Source: Desulfobacterales bacterium (GTDB lineage: Bacteria; Desulfobacterota; Desulfobacteria; Desulfobacterales; JARGFK01). Taken from it: a stretch of DNA of 35,821 nucleotides. Below, in pieces: positions 16,064 to 23,378 of the stretch. The notes below the pieces were generated by a model. It was not told where the DNA came from. It did not search any database and worked only from the letters and a program-made list of their open reading frames with translations. Where the stretch lies: NCBI GenBank assembly GCA_029211065.1, contig JARGFK010000044.1, positions 1 to 35,821 of the forward strand, in the 5' to 3' direction. The position numbers and the translations under genes were made by a program. The stretch's first letter is position 1. The number at the start of each line of letters is the position of its first letter.

Positions 16064-16335
16064 CTTTCATCGAAGTCAATATATTTGAGCGTTTCTCCGG
16101 CAAGCGTCCGATAGATCGGTAGGGGGGATATGGCTTGGAGAATTTTCCGGGTTGACAATAGCATAGGCAGCCATGGAAGGAGAATAGAACAGTGGAATTC
16201 GACCTTGACAATTTGCGGTAATTATATTTTAGAGAGAGTTGAAATTAACAGTGACGCTGCATTAAAATTGGCAGGTTCTTTTGGGTCGCTGGTGATTACG
16301 GCAGTGTAATTTTCAAATGAGAAAGGAATTGAAAG
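16064..16335. promoter_or_regulatory. Divergent intergenic region with candidate promoter
   Basis: This 272-base gap separates the MFS gene (minus) from the cupin pair (plus). A perfect TTGACA at 16205-16210 is followed by an AT-rich TATATTTTA at about 16224-16232; the spacing (13-14 bases) is short, so this is only a candidate sigma-70 promoter for the cupins. Another TTGACA (16154-16159) has no -10 partner. No operator palindrome stands out. Confidence 0.35.
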
Positions 16336-16728
16336 ATGACGAAAAAATTCGTTGTACCGCTTAAGGAAGCGGTTACCGGGACCCTCCATGGCGGTAATGG
16401 GACGTATCGAATCCTGATCGACAAGGACATCAGCGGCGCAAAAAACTTTTCACTGCTGGTGAATACCAGCAAGGCCGGCACAACCGGGGCCGCCCATAAA
16501 CACGACGTGGAGCACTGCTGGTACATTCTGTCCGGGACCGGAAACATGGTGATGGGAGATATAACCTATCAGATCAAACCGGAAATGGCGGTTTTTACGC
16601 CGGCCGGCGTCATGCACAGCATCAATGTCGACCCCGGTGCAGATCTGACTTACGTGGTGATTTATGCGCCCCCCGGACCGGAACAGAAACTCAAGGAACT
16701 GGGCGCCAAAGCATTTGACCAAAAATAA
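16336..16728 (+). CDS. Small single-domain cupin
   Basis: A 130-residue cupin distinct from the 5-6 kb trio. Motif 1 is GAAHKHDVEHCWYILSG with His54, His56 and Glu59; motif 2 is VFTPAGVMHSI with His94, so the metal site looks complete. AAAGGA lies upstream of the ATG at 16336. It is followed 16 bases later by another cupin with which it forms a two-gene unit. The C-terminal PPGPEQKLKELGAKAF tail resembles cupins associated with ring-opening or keto-acid operons, but no function can be assigned. Confidence 0.82.
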   Translation: MTKKFVVPLKEAVTGTLHGGNGTYRILIDKDISGAKNFSLLVNTSKAGTTGAAHKHDVEHCWYILSGTGNMVMGDITYQIKPEMAVFTPAGVMHSINVDPGADLTYVVIYAPPGPEQKLKELGAKAFDQK

Positions 16729-16744
16729 TATTCAGGGAGTAACC

Positions 16745-17101
16745 ATGCGAAAAATCGTACTGAGTGATAAAGTTGAATTTCAGAAAGTAGAATGGGGGCT
16801 TACCAAAAATTTGATCGGGCCTGCATCGACCGGATCCGAAAAAATCAAGGTTAACATCACCGAATATCTTCCGGGATATACCCACAAGCTTCATGTTCAT
16901 CCGACCCAGGAAGAGGTCATTTATGTTCTGTCCGGAAAAGGCGTTTCGGAAACAAACGGAGACTCCCAGGCAATCAGCCCGGGGTCGGTGGTTTTTGTTC
17001 CTGCCAACGTTCCCCATGCCACCAGCAACGCAAGCGACACCGAGTCCCTTCGGGCGATTATTATAAAATCGCCTCCCGGGGATGAAGAAGTAAAATTATA
17101 A
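16745..17101 (+). CDS. Small single-domain cupin
   Basis: A 118-residue cupin. Metal-site residues His50, His52, Glu57 (HKLHVHPTQEEVIYVLSG) and His91 (FVPANVPHATSN) are present. The frame is open upstream into the previous gene, but the ATG at 16745 has GGGAG 5 bases before it and begins the fold. It is only loosely similar to the preceding cupin, so this is not a recent tandem copy; the two may form a heteromer or successive steps. A strong terminator follows 26 bases after the stop. Confidence 0.83.
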   Translation: MRKIVLSDKVEFQKVEWGLTKNLIGPASTGSEKIKVNITEYLPGYTHKLHVHPTQEEVIYVLSGKGVSETNGDSQAISPGSVVFVPANVPHATSNASDTESLRAIIIKSPPGDEEVKL

Positions 17102-17127
17102 ATCCATCTGAAAAGGTTTTATCGTCA

Positions 17128-17165
17128 AAATAGACCGGCCTGCGGTTATGCGGGCCGGTCTATTT
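17128..17165 (+). terminator. Strong terminator after the cupin pair
   Basis: Arms AAATAGACCGGCC (17128-17140) and GGCCGGTCTATTT (17153-17165) are perfect complements (13 bp, GC-rich core) around a 12-base loop, with A-rich sequence before and TATTTA in the right arm. This is a good intrinsic terminator and, being flanked by A and T tracts, could work in both directions. Confidence 0.8.
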
Positions 17166-17188
17166 ACTAAGGGGTACACAATTCAATG

Positions 17189-17415
17189 GACATGCGGCGA
17201 CCGGGCGGCCGCATTTCGAATCGTGAAAAACTCACGCATAAGCGCGCGTAGGGCCGAACAGGACCCGGACCGACAGAGGGTATTAGGAGGTTCATTGACG
17301 CCCGTCTTTTATGTGGGAATCCGTCGCGCTGTTCGGCCCAACGCGCCCTAATGCGTTCAAACAGTTTCCCGCTCCGAAATGCGGCCGCCCCGGTCGCCGC
17401 TTACGCGGCCATGTC
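17189..17415. repeat. ~227-base imperfect palindromic element (MITE-like or structured RNA)
   Basis: This explains most of the 313-base gap 17102-17414. Outer arms: GACATG + CGGCGACCGGG-CGGCCGCATTTCG at 17189-17218 pairs with 17375-17415, with a 9-base insert and one extra C in the right arm. Inner arms 17234-17261 and 17329-17356 match at 25 of 28 positions (core GGGCCGAACAG / CTGTTCGGCCC). A 67-base centre (17262-17328) is unpaired at this level and contains TTAGGAGGTTCATTG. The right end is at the stop codon of the MmgE/PrpD gene. There is no transposase and no clear target duplication. The small plus-strand frame through it (17148-17351) has no coding character. Confidence 0.75.
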
Positions 17416-18782
17416 TAAATAATTTCACACCCATTCGTAAATGTGCAGATCCTGAAAAGTTCCTGAAAATCCGGCTCGTTTTCCATGTTCAGAATGATCG
17501 CTTCGGTGCGCGCGATTTTTTCATCCGAAATGATTCCCTTGCAATATTTGCGATAGATGGCGACCACCTGATCCATGCTCAAGGGATACTTGGGCCCCCC
17601 GTAGGGTTGCTCCATATAACCGGTAATGGTTTGGTCGTTTTTGAGCTTCAGGTCCAGCCGACCTTCACCGGCATAGTATCTTTTGGGATACTCGGGATGA
17701 TAGACGACTTTGACCTTCTTTCGCGCTTCGGCGATCTGCGGGTCGTGGACGGCGTCTTCGGTATTGGTTTCAAGACCGCATTCCCCGTGTATCATCTGGT
17801 ATGCCAGCATATGGTAGATGCTGAAGCGGCTGTCTTCGGCGTCCTTCGGTTCCGGGCGGTCCAGGATAAACCTCAGTTCGTCAAAGTGCACCGTCACTTC
17901 CTGGATGTCTTCATAGGCCAGCTTGTTGTTGCGCATCAGGTCGGCGATGTTGTCGACGAAGTTATGGTTCTGGAAACAGAAGCCCCATTTTTTTATCCAG
18001 GTGTTGTTGGTGTAAAAGGGCGGCTTCCCCAAGCCTTCGGTCATTTTATCAAACTCGATTTTTTCACTGAAACCACGGCCCAGCATCTCCAGGCTTTTCC
18101 GAATAACCGGTTTGGTGGTGGCCCCCAACTGCGCCATCAGGGCGTTCTGTACGCCGTTGCGGCAGACCGTGGCCGATTCCCAGTAATGCGCGTCCGTTCC
18201 CCAGGTGTGAATATATCCCAGCCCCTGGACCATGGCCAGTCCGAAGGAATTCAGGACTTGCTCTTCAGTCAGGCCAAAGGCCCGGGCGCAGCTGGCAGTG
18301 GCGCCGTATATTCCGATGAAGGGCAAGTTGGCGATGCCCAGGGGCTCCGTCACAACTCCGGCCCACATGGCGATTCGGTTCTGCATTTCCTGGCCGACGT
18401 AAAGGGCCACGATTATTTCCCGGGTGGAAAGTTTAAGTTTGTCCGCCACTGCCAGCAGGGCCGGCCAGGTTGTGACGTCGCTGATGCCGCCCCCGGGAAA
18501 CATATCGTCTTCCATTTCGGAGGCATGTCCGAAGAACCCGTTCAGCAAAGCCGCCTGGGCGACATCGGTCTTGAAGCCGCAGCCGTAAACACCACATTCC
18601 GGCTTTCCGAGGTTGTCCTTAAAATAGGGTATGAATTTCTGGGAGGGGGGGACTGAGGAACCCAGGAGCATCCCCATCACCTGCTTTAAAGTCAGCTTTT
18701 TGATATGTTCGACAACACTCTCGTCAATATCTTCAAAATGGGTGTTCTTAACGAACTTTGCAAATGTTTCGGCGATTTCCAT
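17415..18782 (-). CDS. MmgE/PrpD-family protein (2-methylcitrate dehydratase-like), copy 1
   Basis: A 455-residue protein of the MmgE/PrpD fold, which includes 2-methylcitrate dehydratase, cis-aconitate decarboxylase and iminodisuccinate epimerase. Family features: an all-helical N-terminal half, the GFFGHASEMEDD motif near residue 82 (family HAxxxDD acid-base region), YGATASCARAFGLTEEQ near 170, and the C-terminal lid with YPKRYYAGEGRLDLKLKNDQT. An AGGAG site precedes the ATG at 18782. It is the last gene of the minus-strand block, 68 bases after the M29/NicX-like gene, and its stop abuts the palindromic element. It is a close paralog of the partial gene at 34682-35821. A dehydratase, decarboxylase or epimerase acting on a branched hydroxy-polycarboxylate is the likely role. 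Confidence 0.88.
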   Translation of the reverse strand: MEIAETFAKFVKNTHFEDIDESVVEHIKKLTLKQVMGMLLGSSVPPSQKFIPYFKDNLGKPECGVYGCGFKTDVAQAALLNGFFGHASEMEDDMFPGGGISDVTTWPALLAVADKLKLSTREIIVALYVGQEMQNRIAMWAGVVTEPLGIANLPFIGIYGATASCARAFGLTEEQVLNSFGLAMVQGLGYIHTWGTDAHYWESATVCRNGVQNALMAQLGATTKPVIRKSLEMLGRGFSEKIEFDKMTEGLGKPPFYTNNTWIKKWGFCFQNHNFVDNIADLMRNNKLAYEDIQEVTVHFDELRFILDRPEPKDAEDSRFSIYHMLAYQMIHGECGLETNTEDAVHDPQIAEARKKVKVVYHPEYPKRYYAGEGRLDLKLKNDQTITGYMEQPYGGPKYPLSMDQVVAIYRKYCKGIISDEKIARTEAIILNMENEPDFQELFRICTFTNGCEII

Positions 18783-18850
18783 CCGGTACTCCTTTTTAAC
18801 AGGGTTAATTTAGAAGTCGGCTTCTGTTTTATATGTGATTGCTGCGACGG

Positions 18851-19867
18851 TTATAATCTGCAAATACCGTTTTCGAGTACGACTTTTCCGTCAAAATACA
18901 CCGTTGCGTCCTTGTACATCGCATCGATGTGATTGGGGGCCAATACCTTGCCGCCGATGGCAAAGCTGCTGCCGATGCCGGCGTGGCAGTTGCCCAGGCG
19001 GCCGAGATCTTCCAGGTTGGTTGCCGCAAGCCTGGCTTCTGGGTTCAGTCCGATGCCGAATTCGGCATAGTTGTAAGCCTTTTCGTCGTTGAGCACTTCC
19101 AGGATTTGACGGAGTTTGGCGGCGGCCATGCCGCCCTGGATATCCGTGATGCGGCCGTCCTTGACGATGAGGGTCACCGGACCGTACAGGGTGATGCCGA
19201 CGCTCATGATGCTCACGTCGCTGACGATTTTGCCATGGGCGGTTCCTTCCAGCGGCGAGATATTGATCTCGCTGTCCGGAAATGCCGCGAACTGCCCGGG
19301 GAGTTTAAACAAACCGGTTTCATACTGCACCGGACGGTCCTTTACTATTCCCCGGATATCGGTGCCGGCGGGGCTGGTGATTCGTACTTTTTCGGTTTTT
19401 TCCAGTACGGCCCCGAGTTTACGTCCCAGACGGTCGCAGGCCTCGTAGTCGGCGTTGATGGCGCCGACACAGAGGGCATCTTCGGTAATCTCACACATGG
19501 TGCAGCCGCGCTTGCCGGCTTTGATGGCTTCAACCCGCGCGCGGGTATGGGTCTGGGACCAGGTGGAGGGCTGCAGAAATACATCCGCTTCTTTAAAGGC
19601 TGCTACAACCGGCTCGGGCAGTTGCGCGCCGTGGACGCCCACAGGCGGAATCATGATGATGATGGGGGTGGCGCCCACCGCGTAGGCGGCTCCGGCCAGT
19701 GATTCGGCGATCCGCATTTTGTTGGTATCGGTGGATATCAGAACCGTCTCACCCGGTTTTACGCCGCCGCAGTCCATGACCTTCAAGGCGCCGCGCATCA
19801 TCTGGATCGGGCTGGATGGGCCCGGCATATAGTGCCAATATGAAATCGGCCATTCTTTTGTGCTCAT
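18851..19867 (-). CDS. M29 aminopeptidase-T / NicX-like metalloprotein
   Basis: A 338-residue protein of the fold shared by M29 leucyl aminopeptidases and 2,5-dihydroxypyridine 5,6-dioxygenase (NicX). Possible metal ligands: Glu200 (AFPDSEINISP), Glu269 (YAEFGIGLNP), His295 (GNCHAGIG) and the His313-x-Asp315 pair (NHIDAMYKD), the HxD pattern typical of the family. A cysteine pair in GCTMCEI near residue 122 is unusual. AAAGGAG precedes the ATG at 19867. It lies between the Old-Yellow-Enzyme gene and an MmgE/PrpD gene. Aminopeptidase activity fits the neighbourhood poorly; a ring-acting or hydrolytic role on a small acid is plausible but unproven, and oxygen-dependent chemistry would be odd in an anaerobe. 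Confidence 0.8.
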   Translation of the reverse strand: MSTKEWPISYWHYMPGPSSPIQMMRGALKVMDCGGVKPGETVLISTDTNKMRIAESLAGAAYAVGATPIIIMIPPVGVHGAQLPEPVVAAFKEADVFLQPSTWSQTHTRARVEAIKAGKRGCTMCEITEDALCVGAINADYEACDRLGRKLGAVLEKTEKVRITSPAGTDIRGIVKDRPVQYETGLFKLPGQFAAFPDSEINISPLEGTAHGKIVSDVSIMSVGITLYGPVTLIVKDGRITDIQGGMAAAKLRQILEVLNDEKAYNYAEFGIGLNPEARLAATNLEDLGRLGNCHAGIGSSFAIGGKVLAPNHIDAMYKDATVYFDGKVVLENGICRL

Positions 19868-19936
19868 TGTTGTTCTCCTTTCACAGGAAGTTATAATTTA
19901 AAGCATCGAAAATTCTACAAGACAGTCACGTAATAA

Positions 19937-19993
19937 TGGAATATTGGAACGATGGAGTGTTGATACAGATGAACCCATTATTCCAACATTCCA
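19937..19993. repeat. Inverted repeat of TGGAATRTTGGAA words
   Basis: TGGAATATTGGAACGATGG (19937-19955) and the complement (19975-19993) match at 16 of 19 positions around a 19-base loop, in the 145-base gap between the OYE gene and the M29/NicX-like gene. A third word, ATGCCATCATTCCA, follows at about 19997-20010. It may end or attenuate the transcript. Confidence 0.5.
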
Positions 19994-20012
19994 GTATGCC
20001 ATCATTCCAAAA

Positions 20013-21971
20013 TTACAGGGCGCAGCCGGCCTGAAAGCCTTCATGCACGGCGTCCAGGATTCGCCGCGGCGTCACGCAGTCTCCGATTTTGACGCAAGAA
20101 ATTCCGGCTGCCGCGAGTTCTTCCGATAAACTGTCGATGGGTTCGGCGCCCACCGCCAGAACGATCGATTCAATCGGGACCGTGATCGTTTCACCGTCCC
20201 TTTCCAGGACGGCCGCATGCCGGTCGATCCTTTCGATTCGGGTCGCGGTGTAGGCCGCCACTTTATTTTTAGCAAATTTCATATCGTAAAAAGCCTGGGT
20301 GTCGGCGTCTCCGTCCGAGGCGATCCCCGGCAAGATCTCAACCAGAACGATCCGGTGCCCGTGTTCGCTCAGATAATCGGCTGCCTCACAACCCACCAAC
20401 CCGCCGCCCACCACCAGACAGGGAGAAACCGGCGTAGCGGTCCCGGCGATGGCCTCCCAGGCGGTCATACTTGCATGGGTTTGGAGGCCGGGAATATCCA
20501 CTGTGCGCGGGCGTGCGCCCGTGGCGCAGATAACGATATCCGGTCGATACGGCCGGATCAGCTCAACAGATGCTTTTTGGCCGGTTATTATAGCCACATC
20601 GGTTGCCGCCAGCCGTTTGACAAGAAACTGCCTGATATTTTCGATCTCGCTGCGTCCCGGCGCTGAAGCGGCCAGATTCAACTGCCCTCCCAGTTTCCGG
20701 TTCTCTTCCATCAGGGTGACCTTGTGGCCTCTTTGCCAGGCGCTGTAGGCTGCTTCCAGACCCGCCGGACCGCCGCCGACGATCACAACCGCTTTGGGGG
20801 CGGGAGTTTGGGAAGGGGCGGCGTCATCTTCCCGGCCGGTCATGGGGTTGATGGCGCAGCGGATGTCGAGCTGTTGAAAAATCCGTTTGTAGCACCCTTC
20901 GTTGCAGGCGATGCACAGGCGAATGTCCGCTTCTTTTCCATCCATGGCCTTTTGGGGCAGGTAGGGGTCGGCCAGCAGCGGACGCCCCATGGCCACCAGG
21001 TCTGCCCGGCCCTGGGCCAGAATGTCTTCGGCCAGGGAGGGATGATTGATACGCCCTACGGTGATGACCGGGATGTTGAGATTTTCCTTGAATTTTTCCG
21101 CCAGCGGCACCAGGCAGCCAGGCGCCGTCATCATGGGCATGGTCCGCAGGATCTGGTGGGCCTGTTCAAGGGAGCCCCGTTTTTTGCCGCCGACCGAACC
21201 GGCGGAAACGGTAATCCCGTCAATCCCCGCCTGTTGGGCGATCTGAGCAACCCGGATCATCTCATCTATCCTCAGCCCGCCTTCCATGAATTCATCGCCG
21301 CTGATCTTGATGGTCAACGGATACGCTGCGCCCAAGCGTTCCTTGATCCCGGCGATAATTTCCAGCAGGAAGCGGGTTCTGCCCGCCAGGTCTCCGCCAT
21401 AGGCGTCGCTCCGCCGGTTGGAAAGCGGCGAGAGAAAGGCCGGGATCAGGTATCCGTGGGCGCAATGCAGATCAATCCCGTCAAAGCCCGCCTCCTTTGC
21501 CCAAACAGCCGTCTGGACATGGGCCCGGACCAGTTCTTTAATTTCAGGGACGGTCAGGGCGTGGGGAATTTCTCCACCCGGATAGGCGGAGACCCCGGAG
21601 GGGGCCACCGGCTGCAGTCCGGTGATCTTGGCGGAGGTGCGCGCACCGGCATGATGGAGCTGGATGAATATTTTAGCGCCGTTGCCCAGGGCATGTACCG
21701 CTTGGGTCATTTTCTCCAGCGCACGGGCGTGTTCGGTAGAACAGAGACCGAGCTGCCGAAGATAGCCTTTTCCCTCGGGAGTAAAGTATGTTCCTTCCAC
21801 CATGATCAGGCCCACGCCGCCCTTGGCACGCTCCAGGTAATGCCTGATGAGCTTGTCGGTAGCTCGCCCGTCTTCGGTGGCGTAATTCATGGTCATGGGG
21901 GACATGACCAGGCGGTTTTTCAGCGTGATGCTGCCGAGGTTAAACGGTTGAAATACGTGTGGGTAGTTCAC
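20013..21971 (-). CDS. Old-Yellow-Enzyme / 2,4-dienoyl-CoA reductase (FadH)-type Fe-S flavoenzyme
   Basis: A 652-residue three-cofactor oxidoreductase: an FMN TIM barrel (1-~345), a 4Fe-4S site with Cys353, Cys356, Cys360 and Cys372 (CIACNEGC...RCAINP), then an FAD domain (VVIVGGGPAGLEAA at 395-408) and an NAD(P) domain (LVVGGGLVGCEAADYL near 527). The active-site block HGYLIPAFLSPLSNRRSDAYGG (172-193) is standard. Family members reduce activated C=C bonds in dienoyl-CoAs, enoates or other enones. The start is GTG at 21971, preferred because AGGAGG lies 6 bases upstream and MNYPHVFQPF is the family start. It follows the AOR module by 156 bases on the same strand. Substrate unknown; no beta-oxidation genes lie nearby, so a free enoate is as likely as a CoA ester. 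Confidence 0.93.
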   Translation of the reverse strand: MNYPHVFQPFNLGSITLKNRLVMSPMTMNYATEDGRATDKLIRHYLERAKGGVGLIMVEGTYFTPEGKGYLRQLGLCSTEHARALEKMTQAVHALGNGAKIFIQLHHAGARTSAKITGLQPVAPSGVSAYPGGEIPHALTVPEIKELVRAHVQTAVWAKEAGFDGIDLHCAHGYLIPAFLSPLSNRRSDAYGGDLAGRTRFLLEIIAGIKERLGAAYPLTIKISGDEFMEGGLRIDEMIRVAQIAQQAGIDGITVSAGSVGGKKRGSLEQAHQILRTMPMMTAPGCLVPLAEKFKENLNIPVITVGRINHPSLAEDILAQGRADLVAMGRPLLADPYLPQKAMDGKEADIRLCIACNEGCYKRIFQQLDIRCAINPMTGREDDAAPSQTPAPKAVVIVGGGPAGLEAAYSAWQRGHKVTLMEENRKLGGQLNLAASAPGRSEIENIRQFLVKRLAATDVAIITGQKASVELIRPYRPDIVICATGARPRTVDIPGLQTHASMTAWEAIAGTATPVSPCLVVGGGLVGCEAADYLSEHGHRIVLVEILPGIASDGDADTQAFYDMKFAKNKVAAYTATRIERIDRHAAVLERDGETITVPIESIVLAVGAEPIDSLSEELAAAGISCVKIGDCVTPRRILDAVHEGFQAGCAL

Positions 21972-22001
21972 TGACTGCCTCCTGATGTTTAGTAAAAATA
22001 A

Positions 22002-22120
22002 AATTCGAAATCCGAATATCGATATTCGAGTTTTGTGTTTAAAGTGAACGATGCTTCGCTTTTTTTAAGGGGGCTTCCTCGTACTGCGTCCTTTGAGCGT
22101 GATCACTGATTCGGATTTTA
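22002..22120. repeat. ATTCGGATTTC-type inverted words with a 16-base perfect palindrome
   Basis: In the 156-base gap between the FAD oxidoreductase and OYE genes, CGAATATCGATATTCG (22013-22028) is a perfect palindrome and AAAATTCGAAATCCGAAT (from ~22001) is complemented by ATTCGGATTTTATT at about 22110-22123. The same words form the long repeat at 2890-3066, so this is a dispersed intergenic repeat family. Confidence 0.5.
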
Positions 22121-22127
22121 TTAGTCG

Positions 22128-23378
22128 TTAAAAGATATATCCTCGGCGATAGCCTAAATTCGGCGGTACGCTGTCTTGCAGGGAAAAAGTGTCATCCCCC
22201 AGCGGCCCGGCAATTTTTTTCTTTGACTTGAGGGCATTTAAAAGCACCCCGGCCCCGGTTACGTCCCCCGCCAGAATGAAACCGATCAGGGCTCCGGCGC
22301 GGGTCACGAGTTTTCGATAAAGATGCGGTCTTTCCTGAACTGTAATCTCAACATCGGGTCCCGGGTCCGTCAACGGATGGCCGGCCGCCATCACCCGCAG
22401 ACTGAAAAGATCAAGGGCGTTGACGGGGAAATTTTGCAGGTATCTGCGATTTGCACCGGCCATATTGGCGCCGGCCACCGCACCCTGTCGGGTGGCTGCC
22501 GGCCAGGTGGCATTGTTAAAGGGTTCGCCGGTGATGGAATCCGTGGTGATGGTTACATCTCCGGCAGCGTAGATACCGGCCATATTGGTCTGCATGCGGT
22601 CGTTGACGACGATGCCGCGCTGCAACCGGATGCCGCTCTCCCGGAGGAATTCTACATTGGGCGCTACCCCCACTGCCTGAATGACCCGCTCACAGGTGAA
22701 TGACCGGTCGTCCTTCAGGCGAATGCCTTTGACCCGGCCCTTGTGGTGCAGGATTTCGCTGGCCTCAACGCAGGTTTCCACATTGATTCCGTGATGGCGC
22801 AGCGTCTCCTCAACCCGTCGGGAAGTCGCTTCGTCAAAAATCCGGGCCGCCAGGCGGGGTTCCTTTTCCAGAAGGGTGACCCCAACGCCTTTTTCAGACA
22901 GATGACAGGCGAGCTTAAGCCCGATAAAACCCGCTCCGATAATCACCACCTGTTCGACGCCGGTTTCATCTTTTAGAAAGGCCTGGGCGTCGTAGAGATG
23001 ACGGAAAAAGCCGACGCCCCGGGAATCGCCGCCGGGGATGGGCAGGGCCGTTGCCGAAGTCCCGCTGGCAATCAGGAGCCGGTCATATTGGAGCGATTCC
23101 TTGCTGTCCAGGAAAATCCGGTTGGCGGTGGGGTCCAGGGAAACAGCTTCGACGCCGGTCTTAAGGGTGATGCAATTTTTTTCAGCCCAGTCGTCATCTC
23201 TGAAGTAGAGTCGCCGGGGGTCGTATTTTCCGGTGAGCCAGTATGTCAGCATGACCGGTGAACCGGCCGGCGCTGAATCCTTTGATACCATGATCACTGG
23301 TTCGTCCGGCAAACGGCTGCGAATCGCTTCAGCACTGCAGACTCCCGCTGGGCCACTGCCGATAATGACACATGTCAT
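22128..23378 (-). CDS. FAD-dependent NAD(P) oxidoreductase (AorC-like electron-transfer subunit)
   Basis: A 416-residue pyridine-nucleotide-disulfide-type flavoprotein without the redox disulfide. The FAD loop VIIGSGPAGVCSAEA starts at residue 4; the NAD(P) loop VVIIGAGFIGLKLACHL is near 144-160; the second FAD motif GIYAAGDV is near 275. The ATG at 23378 overlaps the stop of the CODH-like gene (ATGA), so the genes are coupled. In the aldehyde oxidoreductase AorABC of Aromatoleum, AorC is an FAD/NAD subunit that lets tungsten AOR use NAD; this gene holds that place as last gene of the AOR module. The AorC link is by role and position, not by alignment. Confidence 0.85.
   Translation of the reverse strand: MTCVIIGSGPAGVCSAEAIRSRLPDEPVIMVSKDSAPAGSPVMLTYWLTGKYDPRRLYFRDDDWAEKNCITLKTGVEAVSLDPTANRIFLDSKESLQYDRLLIASGTSATALPIPGGDSRGVGFFRHLYDAQAFLKDETGVEQVVIIGAGFIGLKLACHLSEKGVGVTLLEKEPRLAARIFDEATSRRVEETLRHHGINVETCVEASEILHHKGRVKGIRLKDDRSFTCERVIQAVGVAPNVEFLRESGIRLQRGIVVNDRMQTNMAGIYAAGDVTITTDSITGEPFNNATWPAATRQGAVAGANMAGANRRYLQNFPVNALDLFSLRVMAAGHPLTDPGPDVEITVQERPHLYRKLVTRAGALIGFILAGDVTGAGVLLNALKSKKKIAGPLGDDTFSLQDSVPPNLGYRRGYIF

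Noticed and set aside
17148-17351. A 67-codon plus-strand frame across the palindromic element
   Set aside because: It runs through the terminator arm and the palindrome; composition is explained by the repeat, and no ribosome site precedes it.
17379-18656. Long plus-strand open frame opposite MmgE/PrpD
   Set aside because: Antisense shadow; the minus-strand protein has full-length family motifs.
20724-21974. Long plus-strand open frame opposite the OYE gene
   Set aside because: Antisense shadow with no recognisable domain; the minus-strand enzyme is complete.
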